DNA from: Silene latifolia
Lineage: Eukaryota > Streptophyta > Magnoliopsida > Caryophyllales > Caryophyllaceae
NCBI RefSeq assembly: GCF_048544455.1
Contig: NC_133534.1
Span: 220,624,292-220,688,291 of the forward strand
Length of the DNA stretch: 64,000 nucleotides
Direction: 5' to 3'
Shown: one piece after another, positions 13,198 through 27,209 of the stretch
Layout of the letters: each line of letters begins with the position of its first letter
Position numbering within the stretch: the stretch's first letter is position 1
Program-made: the position numbers and the translations under genes
The notes under the pieces: model-generated
What the model was told of the DNA's origin: nothing
What the model saw: only the letters and a program-made list of their open reading frames with translations
Databases searched by the model: none

Positions 13198-13375
13198 CTA
13201 GTCTTGCTTGTGACGGGCTAATACCGTCACAAGCTTGTGACCTCTCACAAAAAGGGAGAGGGGACAAGGTGGGACACCCCCATGTGCTTTCCACTCACCT
13301 CTCAATGGGTATTTTGTGAGAGGAAACGGTATCCGTCACAAGCTTATGACGAATATCGCCCGTCTTCAATGAGAT
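13198..13375. mobile_element. Small MITE with CGTCACAAGCTTGTGAC ends
   Basis: About 180 bp. The left arm (TTGTGACGGGCTAATACCG then TCACAAGCTTGTGAC) is repeated in inverse at 13331-13372 with several mismatches over about 40 bp. It is non-coding. A related but diverged copy appears at 13978-14112. Superfamily not assigned. Confidence 0.5.
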
Positions 13376-13429
13376 TTTGTGTATCAGAAAACCACTTGCT
13401 ACTTGACCTGGACCTAGAGCTGGCAAAAG

Positions 13430-13965
13430 CTAACCCGACCTGAGGAACCCGCCCCGCCCCGCCCGAAAACCGACCCGATACAACCCGAGAATTGGGTGAA
13501 CCGAAACCGAACCGACCCGAACCGACCCGACAACAGCCTTATTTTCTCCAACCCGAACCCGACCTGAACCGACCGGACCCGACCCGTGACCCGATATTTT
13601 CTCAACCCGATAGATGACCCGATAATTAACTAGCTTAATAATGGTTTAAATAACACCAAATTGACATTTATCTTAATTATTTTCACTTAAAACTACTTTT
13701 AATACACCTACCTATTATTTAAACATAAAATTACCATCTAAAACGAAATATATAAGATAAAATATATCGCCGATAACCCGACCCGACAACGACCCGCTAA
13801 TGACTCGACCCGACTTGCCACCCGTTGATGACCCGACCAAGACGACCCGACATGAACCGAACCGACCGAACCGTCATCGACCCGACATAACCCGAACCCG
13901 ATATGACCCGACTCGCTTTGACCCGACCCGTAACCGACCCGAGTGACCCGATTGCCACCTCTACC
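13430..13965. repeat. Degenerate ACCCGACC-rich dispersed repeat
   Basis: Two GC-rich blocks of ACCCGACCCGA-type sequence flank an AT-rich core (about 13620-13770). The core shares TTAATARTGGTYWAAATAA-like sequence with a second copy near 30500. Further copies lie at about 28072-28260, 30423-30560, 34745-34990 and 35005-35290. Non-coding. Confidence 0.65.
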
Positions 13966-13977
13966 TGGACCTCAGCA

Positions 13978-14112
13978 AATCTTGCTTGTAAGTTGTAACG
14001 GTCTTTTCAAAAAGCCCTCTTAAAACCCTCTCTCCTGATTTCTCTTATTTTAATAATTTAATTGATTATGACAGGTCTTTTTAAAAAAATCGTCTTCAAT
14101 GAAAATTTGTGG
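13978..14112. repeat. Diverged copy of the 13.2-kb MITE family
   Basis: Begins TCTTGCTTGTAAG and ends CGTCTTCAATGAAAATTTGTG, matching the ends of the element at 13198-13375 (TCTTGCTTGTGACGG and CGTCTTCAATGAGATTTTGTG). The interior differs. The two copies flank the ACCCGACC repeat. Confidence 0.4.
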
Positions 14113-15179
14113 ACCTAAATAATTGTACTGAAAATATTACAGTGTTAACTTTCATAAGTTATGTTATGAGTGTTCATGTCTTTAATCTATAGTATCATGA
14201 AAGACGATTACATATACTCAACATAAAACTTACTCCGTATTTCACTTGTGAAGTTGTAATAAGGTTGAGTATGTCTCTATTAATTTTTTGAACCACCTCT
14301 ACATTTTTTTTAAAAAATAAATTATCTTGTAAGGATTAACCTAGAATAATCGGTATTTCTATATTAATTTTCTAAAAAGATTTTTATTTGTAAAAGTTTA
14401 CTCCCTTTACCCCGATCAATTATGTACACATCGACAAAATTTCACACGTGTAAATTCTTTTTACGTTTTTTTACTTTTTAAAACAGGTTATTTCCATATC
14501 CTAACTCTGTGTGAATAGCGTATAGAATTGATCGGAACGAGAGAAGCATCCTGAAATACAGACCTAGAGATATCCAATGATAATTGAGTCGAGTAGAGAT
14601 GGAAGTTGACACGGCCCAGCACAACGCATGACTCATTTTGGCACGTGACAGATTTGGCACCGTCCAACACAACACGAGCCCCTGCCAAACACACGGGTTG
14701 CCACAGTGGGCTGACTTACTGGCATGCTTCAAGGCACGATGGCCTTGCCTAATCATGCCTTGTGCAGGCCCACCGTTCTAGGAGAAAAAAATGGCAATGG
14801 CACGACCCAGGTTCATGGATGTGGGTTTCGTGTCGTGACGTGTCGAGCCAGTGAAATATAAATCAGGGCCCGCGGCCTATGGCGTGTCGAGCCAGTGAAA
14901 TATAAATCACGACCCACGGCCTTTTTTTTTTTTTTTTCAACTTCGGCTAGGCACGGCCTATGGCTTGGCGTGCCGTGCCGTGCTAAGCCCTATTAATCTT
15001 GTGTCGTACCTACCCAAAGGCCCGCGTGGCCACTTTTATCTGTAGACTAGAAATAACTCCACAGGAATTGGTGTTGAAGTAGTTGGCCGGGTAAAGTGGG
15101 AAGCGCAAAGCGTGACATAAAAAAGAGAAATTTGTAAAACCCTCACCCATTCATTTCATTCATTATTGATTTGCAAAAA
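14113..15179. repeat. Intergenic DNA with a GC-rich ACGGCCCAGCACAAC-type repeat
   Basis: From 14113 to about 14570 the DNA is AT-rich and unassigned. From about 14590 to 15005 it is a GC-rich repeat with cGGCCyAtGGC, GGCACGAC and GCCGTGCCGTGC motifs. It includes a direct duplication of about 44 bp starting GTGTCGAGCCAGTG near 14838 and 14883. The last 170 bp lead into GET3B, with no clear TATA box. Confidence 0.5.
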
Positions 15180-18100
15180 ATGGCAGGAAGTCTAGTACGC
15201 TCGGTTGCTTCGTCCATGTCTTTTGTTGGACTTCATCACTGCTCTCCTAAACCTCGCAGTTTGGCACTCCCTATCCCTCTTCTCAAATTCAACTCTACCT
15301 TTTGCTTCAACAACAACATCAACCTGTCTCCTCTTCAATCCCGTAAATCACCTCGCCAATTTTCTTTTCAAGGTCTCTATTTTCGCATCTTTTTGTTTTA
15401 TTCTTTCAATTTTATAGATTTTTAATGATTTTGTTGGTGAGTGATTGGGTAGTAATTGCCTGTTATATCAACATACAACTATTTGAATTGGGTTCATCTG
15501 ACGCTATATATTATGGAGGGATACTTAAACATGAGTCCGGGTAAAGAATGGAACAACATACGAGATGGGATTCATAAATATGTGTATCGTGTCTTACTGG
15601 GATGTTTAATTTTGGCAGTAAGGTCGGCAGTTGTTCCTGTTGAAGTTGCGGATGGCTTTGATAAAATGGTGGTCGGGACCAAAAGGAAGTATTATATGCT
15701 TGGAGGGAAAGGGGGTGTTGGCAAAACAAGCTGTGCTGCATCCTTGGCTGTCAAGTTTGCAACCAGTGGTCATCCTACTTTAGTGGTTTCAACTGACCCA
15801 GCCCATTCACTTAGCGACTCTTTCTCACAGGTTTCCCAAAACGGATTTACATATATCATCATCTTTTAAAAACTTCTCTGCTTTCTTTTTGCAAATTTAA
15901 GGATTTGAAATATGTGCTTATTTATACCGTGTAGGATCTGACTGGAGGGAATTTAGTGGCTGTCCAAGGGTTAGACACCCCATTATTTGCTCTTGAGGTA
16001 TTTATTCGTCATTGATTTCCAAATGTTGTCCTCGTATTTTTGAAACTTAGCTAAATTTCAGCACTGTATTCTCCTTGAAATTCAAATGGTAGAATTATGA
16101 CAGATTAACCCGGAAAAGGCCAGGGAAGAGTACCGCAGTGCTACCAAAGGCGGAAGCGGTGTGAAAGATTTTATGGACGGCATGGGCCTTGGAATGATAG
16201 CAGATCAGGTAAAGCTTTCACCTTCTCTTGAAATGTCATCTGTCGCCTTTTCCTCCCTTCCCTTAATCTTTTTCTCTCATGTCCTCATGGTGGAAAAAGT
16301 TGAACATATACCCGTAGAGGGATATTGAATATCCTGCTCACTTTTATCATCTAATTTCCGTTTTTTTTTACTCTTCAACAAAGATTGGAGAGTTGAAGCT
16401 CGGGGAGCTTTTGGACTCACCACCACCTGGGCTAGATGAAGCTATTGCAATTGCTAAGGTCTGTTTTCCGTACCAGTTACCCCCACCTTTGTCTGTGGTT
16501 TACTCGCACAAGATGGCTGACTCTCAATATTTTTTCAAATTCATTATTGATGTGGTCTTACTAAACCTCCTTAACAGGTGATGCAATTTTTGGAGTCAGA
16601 AGAATACCGCATGTTCACTAGAATTGTATTCGATACTGCACCAACGGTGAGAAAGTAATCCGTCATTTAAGTTGTACTAGAGCATTGAAAACAAGTCACA
16701 ATGTCAAAGCAATGTCATGAATCATGATTGTGAAGGATAATTATCAAGGTTCTAATAATTTTGTTTCTTGAGATCGTAATACAGCTTATTGCAGAAAATT
16801 ACTCCCTCCGTCCCGGTCATTTGTTGTCCTTTGGTTTTGGCACAAAGAACAAGGAAAGAGAAATGGGCCATTTACTAAATGACAAGTGGAATAAATTGGG
16901 TGTGAATGATCAAATTGCTCATCAAGTTCATTCTTAAAATAGAAAGGACAACAACTCACTGAGACACCCCAATATAGAAAAGGACAACAAATGACCGGGA
17001 CAGTGGGAGTATAAATTATTCTTCCTCCTAATGGTCTCATGACAGATTCTTGAGTTAAATGCTTCAAAAAGTAACCCTCACTGAAAAATCAAGCTGCACA
17101 TTTAAATAAGAATAGGAATGGTCTTTATGTCGCATGTTGTCTTTTAACGAAACTTCAGTGGGTTCTGTCAACAGGGTCATACATTGCGGCTCTTGTCATT
17201 GCCTGATTTTTTGGAAGCCTCCATCGGAAAGATTTTAAAGGTATTCTTCTTCTACCACTAAACATCAACTTGTAGTTGCTTGAGAAAGGCTCATCAGGGT
17301 GATACACTCTACTCTGTATTGTTAATGTCCATTTGTCCATTTGTTTTACGAGCTGAAAGAAGGTTTTATTTCGCAATCCCCATTTGACTGGAATAAGGCT
17401 CACAACATTTAAGAAAGAAACCTGGTCATTGTGTTTGGGATGATGTTTTAGTAGTTTCTGGGCACCTTATCTGTAGATTAGAATAATGTAAAGGAAACAA
17501 GAACTATATAGCTATAATATAATAGAACAAGAACTGTAAAGCTAGAATATAATGGAAACAAGAATTGCTGGTTGAAGGTAATATCTTTTTTCTGTCCCTC
17601 AAGATCTCCAAAATGGTGGATTCTTCAACTACCAGAAAAATGGGCGTATGCTATCAATGGATTTGATTAGCTCACAACAATAGCACAGTGGACGGGAGGG
17701 ATCAACTCGTTCTCTTTCTTCTTTTTTATAGTCTAGAGACAACTTGACAAGAATGTGATTCAACGGCATTCTCGCATGAGTCAAACCCGTATCCAACCTT
17801 GGAGGTAGGTTTTTTATACTTCCTTCCAATATGGACCAAGGTTCCCATACTTCAAAATTCCCCACACATTTTGTGTTTTGGGAATTGTGGAGTGGATTGA
17901 AGGTAGCATTACCTTTCTCTATTTGGGGTAGAATGGTAGATTCTGATGCATATTCCAGCAGCAGAGTGCATTGACACACATGCTGACACATGTGTTTATG
18001 CTCTTTTGACCACACTCGATAGCTCCCTCGTGATGGCTTATGAACTGTGGGTTTCAACAAGCTCTTTTTCAAGGGAAACAGCAAGTGAGGGCATAAAAGA

Positions 18101-20898
18101 TCTCAAGTGCCTGAGTTGTATCTGATAATGAAACTCCAATGACTTATACTGTTGTGCTGCACTGCTGATCTGCAAGTTTTGCTTTAAACATCTTGTTTTT
18201 CTTCCAAATTTTTATGCAAAGGCACGCAGAAAAGTTTGTTATGTGGCGGGTCTGCTAACTGGAGAGAATTATGAGCGAAGGCATAATATGCAGAGTATTG
18301 GGTAAACTCCTGCAAAATGTGCTGAGTGAGGTGATTGTCGGTGAGAATGAGGCACCAGACCCAATACTGTAAAATGAGATTAGTTGGTGATCCAGGGTCA
18401 TAGGAGTACATTGCCTTCTCTAAAGGTGTATGAATAAAAGCTTCAACTTGTCCTTGTTGTGACTAAAAGCTAGTCTGTTGGTTTCACTGGAAAAGAGAAT
18501 GTATACATCTAAGCTGGCAAGGGTTTGTGGTGAGTTTACAGGTGGATGACAACTCCTTTAAGAAGGATAGCTACTTTTCAGAGAGCGAGGACCCAAGGAC
18601 CTATTGCTGGTTGTGTTGAGGATGGCTAAAGATGTGGAAGGAAGACCATATTGTGTTGTGGTACCGAGGGCAACAGGGCTTTGCCCACTTAGCAGAAAAT
18701 GTTTTGGTAGTTTGATATAAAACAACCTGTTGCGAAGATCTCTGATATAATGAAGGCTTAATTTAAAAACGCTTCAGCACAAGTCGTGTACACTAACTTT
18801 AAAAATGCTTCGGTTTCACTCAAGTTCAAGGCTCAATGAAGCATTACCTAAAACGTTAGGGTGCCTGGTGCACAAGGTGCATCAAGTGGTGTCACTGCTG
18901 TGAAAATTTCAAGTTTTTCCTTCTAATTCTTCTATTTTGCCATTCTCTTTGCCCCATTATCCCTATGTTACATGTTAGCCCTCTTTAGAATCCTAAATAG
19001 GACATTTTTGCACAATATTTTTGTTGAAGGTACAAATTTATTTGAAAATGGGCCTAGTGTGCACGAGGCATGCTCCTTCGCTTAGCAACTTGTTTCTGAT
19101 TGCCACGTTTCTGTCACTTTGGCGTGTCTCATGCCTTTTAAAACTAATGGCATATCTTTTAGAATGGCTTTTGTAATAGAAATGATGGTTTTACATTACT
19201 ACCTTTCTCCGATTCCCTTTTGGGGACTCTTTATCTTCATAATTTGCTTTTCTATGTTCATTACCATATGGGGGTTATTTTACATTGAAAAATTAGTAGC
19301 TTAGTTCGATGCCATATCACGATCTTGGGTTGTGCCAGACGGCCTCTCCTTTCTCCCTCTTGCGTGTAGTTTTATACTTGTTGATGCTTTAAGCCTTACA
19401 TGTGCAGCTCAGACAGAAAATTGCATCAGCAACATCGGCGCTTAAGTCTGTTTTTGGGTCAGAACAGCCGAATCAGCAGGAGGATGCTGTAAGCTTGCCC
19501 TTCTGTGTTCCCATTGCCACCATCTTCTTTATCTTTTACTCGTATTATTTATAAAAAAACACCGACCTGCTTTGCTTTGTGCTCAGGCTGGCAAGTTGAA
19601 GAGGCTACAAGAGAGAATGGTGAAAGTAAGGGAGCTGTTTCGAGATACAGAAGCCACCGAGTTCGTTATAGTTACCATCCCAACGGTAACAAGGCCATCT
19701 ACCTATATAGAATGCTTATTAACTTTACTTAGCAATTGGGACCACTTTTGATCTACATGTTTAGGCCATGTTATTGTAGCTGGAAATCTTCTAAATTGAA
19801 TTTCTCTGTAGTTGTTAAACTGAAATGTACCGAACTGCAGTACTCATCAAATAACTCATCAAATAACTCATGTCAACTGACCCAGAAAAAGCTGGATTGA
19901 GTTCGGTCGGTGGTCTTGGGGCATTTGATCACCTCTTATTGGCAAGTAGTATTTGATATGGACCTTGGGATTATTTACCAACAATTTCCAAGTAAAATAC
20001 TCTTTCCTACCCAGGTCATGGCTATAAATGAATCATCAAGACTCTGCGCATCTCTGAAGAAGGAAAATGTCCCTGTCAGGAGGCTGATTGTGAATCAACT
20101 TTTACCACCATCAGCATCGGATTGCAAATTCTGTGCAATGAAGAGGAAGGTATATATCATGTTCTATGTTCCCTGATTATATGTGCATTTGGTTTGACCT
20201 CAAATTCTGCTTGGACAATGTGGATGAGCTTTTATTTGAGGTTTAGAAGATGTCTAGCTCAATGCATATTTCAATTCATTATGTGGAAGTAGTGGTTTTT
20301 ATGATGAATAGAAGCATTCCCTGGAATATAATGTCAAATGCATATTTCAGTTCCCTTTATTTGTTTGGCCTTTTTCCATTATCAATAGAGCCAAAGACGC
20401 ACTTGACTCAGGTCTCGATTACCGAAATCATAGTCCCGCTTGAGCCTTCCCTTGAATGAATACTAGCCTCTTCTTCTTCTGATCAGGATAGAGCAGGGAA
20501 AAGAGTGTGGTGTATATGGTTTAGACTTAAGACTGGTGAAGTTATGATGCAATAAATTAATTTAAGTAGTCAATACAATGACACAAGTTTTTTTTATCGA
20601 TCTTCTGAGATTCTGAGAACTATCTGTTTAGTCTGTTAGCAACGCGAGTATAATACTACGGAGTACATTGTTATATGCAGGACTCCTTTAGATAGTGTGT
20701 TAATGCTCCGTATTAGTGTGGACTTTAACAGCAATGTTTCGTTAAACTGTATCTCTACAGGACCAGTCGCGTGCACTGGAAATAATTCAGAGTGACCCTG
20801 AGCTGGCACCCTTGACGCTGATCCAAGCACCATTAGTCGACGTGGAGATAAGGGGAGTCCCAGCTCTTAGGTTTATGGGTGACATTGTGTGGAAGTGA
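15180..20898 (+). CDS. GET3B: Plastid GET3B/ArsA-type ATPase (guided entry of tail-anchored proteins)
   Basis: Eleven exons: 15180-15372, 15619-15830, 15935-15997, 16104-16208, 16384-16458, 16578-16646, 17175-17240, 19408-19488, 19587-19685, 20015-20149, 20761-20898. All introns are GT-AG, frames join, and the product is 411 residues, the length of Arabidopsis GET3B. Residues 1-65 form a Ser/Asn/Leu-rich plastid transit peptide ([13 protein letters not shown] start). The deviant P-loop GKGGVGKT (94-101), switch I DPAHS (124-128), switch II DTAPTGHT (235-242) and a CxxC (358-361, CKFC) are all present. The family binds ATP as a dimer and shields C-terminal membrane anchors for delivery; GET3B is stromal and linked to thylakoid insertion. 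Intron 6 carries a Stowaway MITE and intron 7 is 2.2 kb. The gene appears intact. Confidence 0.95.
16802..17009. mobile_element. Stowaway MITE in GET3B intron 6
   Basis: About 208 bp with ends CTCCCTCCGTCCCGGTCATT and a near-perfect inverse ending ACAGTGGGAG, flanked by TA on each side. It lies well inside the intron and does not touch splice sites. Confidence 0.9.
17241..19407. other. GET3B intron 7 (2.2 kb)
   Basis: GT-AG intron, much longer than its neighbours. I see no intact element or gene inside. A 151-codon minus-strand frame near 17629-18084 has no recognisable domain and is probably chance. The extra length suggests old insertions, but no ends are visible. Confidence 0.6.
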
Positions 20899-22768
<1,870 letters not shown>

Positions 22769-23104
22769 AGGGTTCTTATAAGGTCCTCTTATCATATAAG
22801 TCCCTAAGTCCTTATAAGGGCCTTTGGATGGAAGGGATGGAGGGATGAGATTACATCTCGATGGAGAGGCTACAATTCTCCTCCCTAATCTTCTTCCCTA
22901 ATTGTGTATAACTCTACCTAATTGTGTACAACTCTACCACCATTCTAATCTCCCAACTCACTCCCTCATATCATTCATTCATTTTACTCATTATCTCTCA
23001 TTCTCTCTCATTTTTTCTCTCATAAAAAAAAGCCAAAAACCCAAAAACCAAAACCCAAAAACCAAAACCCAAAAACCAAATCTCCATTTCCTTCTTCCTC
23101 TGCC

Positions 23105-23375
23105 ATGTCATTTGTCTGCGGCTCCACCTCCCCGACCACCCTCCTCTCCACCACCCGCCTCCTTCCTCCCTCCACCGCAACAACTCCACGACAACAACCA
23201 CCCACCTCCCTCCTCCCTCCACCACCGCAACAACTCCACGACCGCAACAACTCCCTCCACCACCGCAACAACTCCACGACTTCCTCCTCCCTCCACCACC
23301 GCAACAACTCCACGACCCGCCTTCCTCCTCCCTCCACGACCGCAACAGCTCCACGACCGCCACCCCTATTTTCAA
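23105..23375. repeat. Minisatellite CCACCGCAACAACTCCACGA
   Basis: At least five imperfect copies of a Pro/Thr-coding-like unit occur in the left arm. The right arm keeps only a short GGCGGCGGTGCGGTGG counterpart at 25610-25690. Proline-rich reading frames here are a by-product of the repeat. Confidence 0.8.
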
Positions 23376-23598
23376 AATTCAAATTTTGAAAATCCCGCCT
23401 TTCCTCCATTGCTCGTCGGCCGTTGTCATTCTTTGGTTGTTGCTCGTGGTGGTGGTGGTTCTTGTGGTTTGGGGAGAAAGGCGTGGTGGTGGTGGTTCTT
23501 CTTTGTGGTCGTTGGTGTTGTCCTTGGTTTTTGTTTTTGCTTTTTTCCTTTCTCCCTTTCTCCCTCCCTGCTCTTCCTTTCTCCTTTTTTCCGTTCTT

Positions 23599-23636
<38 letters not shown>

Positions 23637-24164
23637 CGTTTGGTTTTATGTTATTTGTCTGTGGGTATTTTTTTTTTATTGTTATTTGGTTTTTTTTATT
23701 GTTATTGTTATTATTGTTATTTGGTTTTTATTTTTTTTAGTTTAGTTATTTTTATTATTATTTGAGATTTGGTATTAATTTTGTGTGGTGGTGTTTTTTT
23801 TAGATCTATTGGTTTTTTTGTGTTTTTGTCATATTTACTTTATTTTGTAATTGTTATTTGGTTTTTAATTTTTGTTGGTTATTAATTTCTTTGTTGGTTA
23901 TACACTTAAAACATTAAAGTTATACTATTTATGGCTAAAGTTATACACTTAAAACATTAGAGTTATACACACGATATTTAAATTTGGTTTTTTTTTTATT
24001 GTTATTTGGTTTATTTTACATTTCGGGTTTGGTTGGGTTGTTGGTTTTTTGGTTTTATTATTGTTATTTGGTTTTTTGTTTTTGTTATTATGAGTTTTTT
24101 TGGTTTTTGTTATTAATTTTTTTTTTTCATATTTTTCATATTTATTGTTTGATTTTTTTACTAT

Positions 24165-25225
24165 TTACGACTAAAGTTATACATTTTATGACTAAAGTTA
24201 TACATTTTATGACCAGAGTTATACAAAAATTGGACTAAAGTTATACAAAAAATTGGACTAAAGTTATACAAAAAATTGGACTAAAGTTATACAAAAATGA
24301 ACCAGGGTTATACAACAATGTACCAGAGTTATACAAAAATGAACCAAAGTTATTCAAAAAACGACCAGAGTTATACAAAAATTGGACTAAAGTTATACAA
24401 AAATGAACCAAAGTTATACAAAAATGAACCAAAGTTATTCAAAAAACGACCAGAGTTATACAAAAATGCACCAAAGTTATACAAAAATTGGACTAAAGTC
24501 ATACAACAATGGACTAAAGTTATACAAAAAATTGGACTAAAGTTATACAAAAATGAACCAAAGTTATACAAAAATAGATCAGAGTTATACAAAAATGCAC
24601 CAAAGTTATACAAAAAATGGACTAAAGTTATACAAAAAAATGGACTAAAGTTCTACAAAAAATGGACTAAAGTTATACAAAAAGCAGCACTGAGTTATAC
24701 AAACATGCACCAAAAGTTGTACAAAAATGCACGAGTTATACAAACATGCACCAAAGTCCATTTTTGTATAACTTTAGTCCATTTTTGTATAACTTTGGTG
24801 CATTTTTGTATAACTCTGGTGCATTTTTGTATAACTCTAGTTCATTTTTGTATAACTTTGGTCCATTTTTGTATAACTTTAATCCATATTTGTATAACTT
24901 TAATCCATTTTTGTATAACTTTGGTCCATTTTTGTATAACTTCGATCTTTTTTGTATAACTTTGGTCTATTTTTGTATAACTTTGATCTTTTTTGTATAA
25001 CTTTAGTCCATATTTGTATAACTTTAGTCCATATTTGTATAACTTTGGTCCATTCTTGTATAACTTTGGTTCATTTTTGTATAACTTTGGTTCATTTTTG
25101 TATAACTCTGGTTCATTTTTGTATAACTTTAGTCCAATTTTTGTATAACTTTAGTCCATTTTTTGTATAACTTTGGTGCATTTTTGTATAACTTTGGTCA
25201 TAAAATGTATAACTTTAGTCGTAAA
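24165..25225. repeat. Head-to-head minisatellite, unit AAAGTTATACAAAAATGGAC
   Basis: The left array (24165-24750) has about 25 imperfect copies reading AAAGTTATACAAAAAtgrac. The right array (24752-25225) has about 20 copies of the complement, GTCCATTTTTGTATAACTTT. Units vary at the GACT/ACCA/ACCAG ends. The arrays face each other with almost no spacer, so a transcript would fold into one long hairpin. Confidence 0.95.
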
Positions 25226-25543
25226 TAGTAAAAAAATCAAACAATAAATATGAAAAATATGAAAAAAAAAAATAATAACAAAAACCAAAAAAACTCATAA
25301 TAACAAAAACAAAAAACCAAATAACAATAATAAAACCAAAAAACCAACAACCCAACCAAACCCGAAATCTAAAATAAACCAAATAACAAGATTTAAAACC
25401 CGAAATCTTAAAAAAAAGTATAACAAGAAGAGATTTGAGAAAATGAATAAAAAAGGAGAAGTAACAAAATAAAAGAAAATAAAAGACAACAACAAAAAAT
25501 GAATGGAAAAAACAACTCAAAACATGAAAATAAAGACCAAACG

Positions 25544-25611
<68 letters not shown>

Positions 25612-26080
25612 GGCGGCGGTGCGGTGGCGGCGGTGTGGTGGCGGCGGTGGTGGGCGGTGAGTTGGTGGCGGGTGGGATAGTGGTGGGTGGTGGTGAATGA
25701 GGAAGAGAAGAATGAATGATTTATTTGGGTTTTTGATTTAATTGGATTTTTGGGTTTTTTTGATTTAATTGGATTTTTTGGGTTTTATTTATTTATTTGG
25801 GTTTTGGGTTTTTTATTTATTTGGATTTTTTGGGTTTTTATTTTTTGGGGTTTTAGAGAGAAGATGAGTTGTGTGATATATGAGAGAAGTGGATGAGAGG
25901 AAAAGAAGTTATAGTGAATTAGTGATTAATTAGAAGGATTAGTGAAGGAGGAGAGAATGAGTGATATTAGTACATAAACACACTTTTGGAGGTTGATCTT
26001 GGCCATCCATCTCCCTCCATCCAATGGCTCACAATAGGACTTATGGACTCAAATATATAGAGAACCTTAGTTGATCCTCC

Positions 26081-26085
<5 letters not shown>

Positions 26086-26110
<25 letters not shown>
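26086..26110. repeat. (TA)n tract between two palindromic elements
   Basis: About 12 TA units. They serve as the right border of the foldback element and the left border of the next element. Confidence 0.95.
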
Positions 26111-26111
<1 letters not shown>

Positions 26112-27149
26112 GAGGCAAGATCCGGTGAGTCCACCTATATTTTTGAGTCCCATGAGTCCACTTATGTATCACACGCTATACACAAGAATATCAGAGGGTG
26201 CGTTATTTATTGGGGCAGAATCCTTGAGGTTGTCCGGGCGTGATGCTAACAAAGACAGACAGGAGCTTGAGTGAGAGTGATTATCCTGACATAAATCTCT
26301 AATTTGTATAAAAATTTTCGTAATTTTAACTAACCATTTATTGAAGGCTGTTCAACATTCTGAGGTTCATTACCAATGTCATTTACAATAAACTGTCGAC
26401 TCTCCGATGAAAATCCATACTCCTGAAATATCAACAAACCTTTTTCATCAAAATCCGTTTGAAATGGAATGAATGGACGGAATATAAGACTAAAAGCAAT
26501 AAATACCATTTTTGCCGTATCCGTCAATTCTTCTGCCCAGTTCACATGAGTAGCTTCACTTTCCTCCATTTTTGTGGAAGACAATCTAATTTATTGTTCA
26601 ATTTCAATGGTTTTTGCGTCCTTCCATTTCTTGCTAGGGCTATTATGTTGACCATGACTCGATGCTTTCGAAGGTGATTCTTGGTTAAAAGTCTTTTATA
26701 GCTATAAATTTTTTTATAGCTGTGAGTATAAATTTTGTGTATTTTGTATTCGATTCGATATGTTATACTAACTAATGGGGTTGAGCTATGTGACAGAGGA
26801 GACACAAATAATGGCGGATTACAATGGTGGACAAGATGAATGACAATAAACAGGGTGAAAGGCGGAGTTAAGTTAAGTGGAGTGATATTGTATTATATAA
26901 CCCGTGATATTGTTTAGTACAACCAGTGGTATTGTTTATTGTAAGGTGTGATATTGTTTTGTATAAATTGTGATACTCTTTCACTGAACGCATACAATAT
27001 CACAGGTTAAACTAAACAATATCACAGCTTGGACTTAAAAAAAAAAAAAAATTATTCATAAAAAAAATCGTGATATTTTTGTGTAGATAGTGTGATACAT
27101 AAGTGGACTCACGGGACTCAAAAAGATAGGGTGGACTCATGTGATCCTA

Positions 27150-27154
<5 letters not shown>
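26111..27154. mobile_element. TIR element with opposing GTGATATTGT arrays
   Basis: A 1.04-kb element between two (TA)n tracts. The left arm (AGAGGCAAGATCCGGTGAGT, then CCACC, and TGAGTCCACTTATGTATCAC at 26152-26171) is repeated in inverse at about 27087-27154. Near the right side, four GTGATATTGTNTT-like copies (26882-26975) face two AACAATATCAC copies (26993-27030), an inverted array like that of the larger neighbour. A minus-strand frame of 84 codons (26330-26584) has no recognised domain. Probably non-autonomous. Confidence 0.75.

Positions 27155-27207
<53 letters not shown>
27155..27207. repeat. (TA)n tract
   Basis: About 26 TA units between the second and third palindromic elements. Confidence 0.95.

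Positions 27208-27209
<2 letters not shown>

Larger units (their letters stand above)
22769..26068. mobile_element. Giant foldback element with opposing arrays of a 20-bp unit
   Basis: A 3.3-kb imperfect palindrome centred near 24755. Outer ends match in inverse: AAGGGTTCT at left and AGAGAACCTT at right, then AAGTCC and TTGGATGGA blocks. Moving inward, each arm has an (AAAACCC)-like block, a GC-rich CCACCGC/GGCGGTG block, a long T (left) or A (right) tract, a well-matched 190-bp arm (about 23995-24205 against 25195-25390), and then the arrays. The left arm is about 650 bp longer than the right. Frames that run through it are translations of the repeat and encode no known protein. It is probably a non-autonomous DNA transposon or foldback; the superfamily is unknown. 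Confidence 0.75.

Noticed and set aside
17629-18084. A 151-codon minus-strand frame in GET3B intron 7
   Set aside because: No recognisable domain, no conserved motif, and it lies wholly within an intron on the opposite strand.
22902-23745. Long proline- and phenylalanine-rich reading frames
   Set aside because: They translate the minisatellite, a T tract and low-complexity DNA of the foldback arm. No domain, and frames on both strands are equally long.
24297-25170. A 220-codon frame with repeated Tyr-Lys-Asn and Cys-Ile-Thr-Leu units
   Set aside because: It is a by-product of the 20-bp repeat, whose variants keep all frames open; it crosses the palindrome centre.
24165-25225. Regular short repeats that could suggest a CRISPR array
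   Set aside because: The DNA is plant nuclear, units are contiguous without unique spacers, and the array reverses at the centre.
26330-26584. Possible FAR1-like DNA-binding fragment in the second palindromic element
   Set aside because: Only a loose resemblance around FQEYGFSSES; not enough to name a domain.
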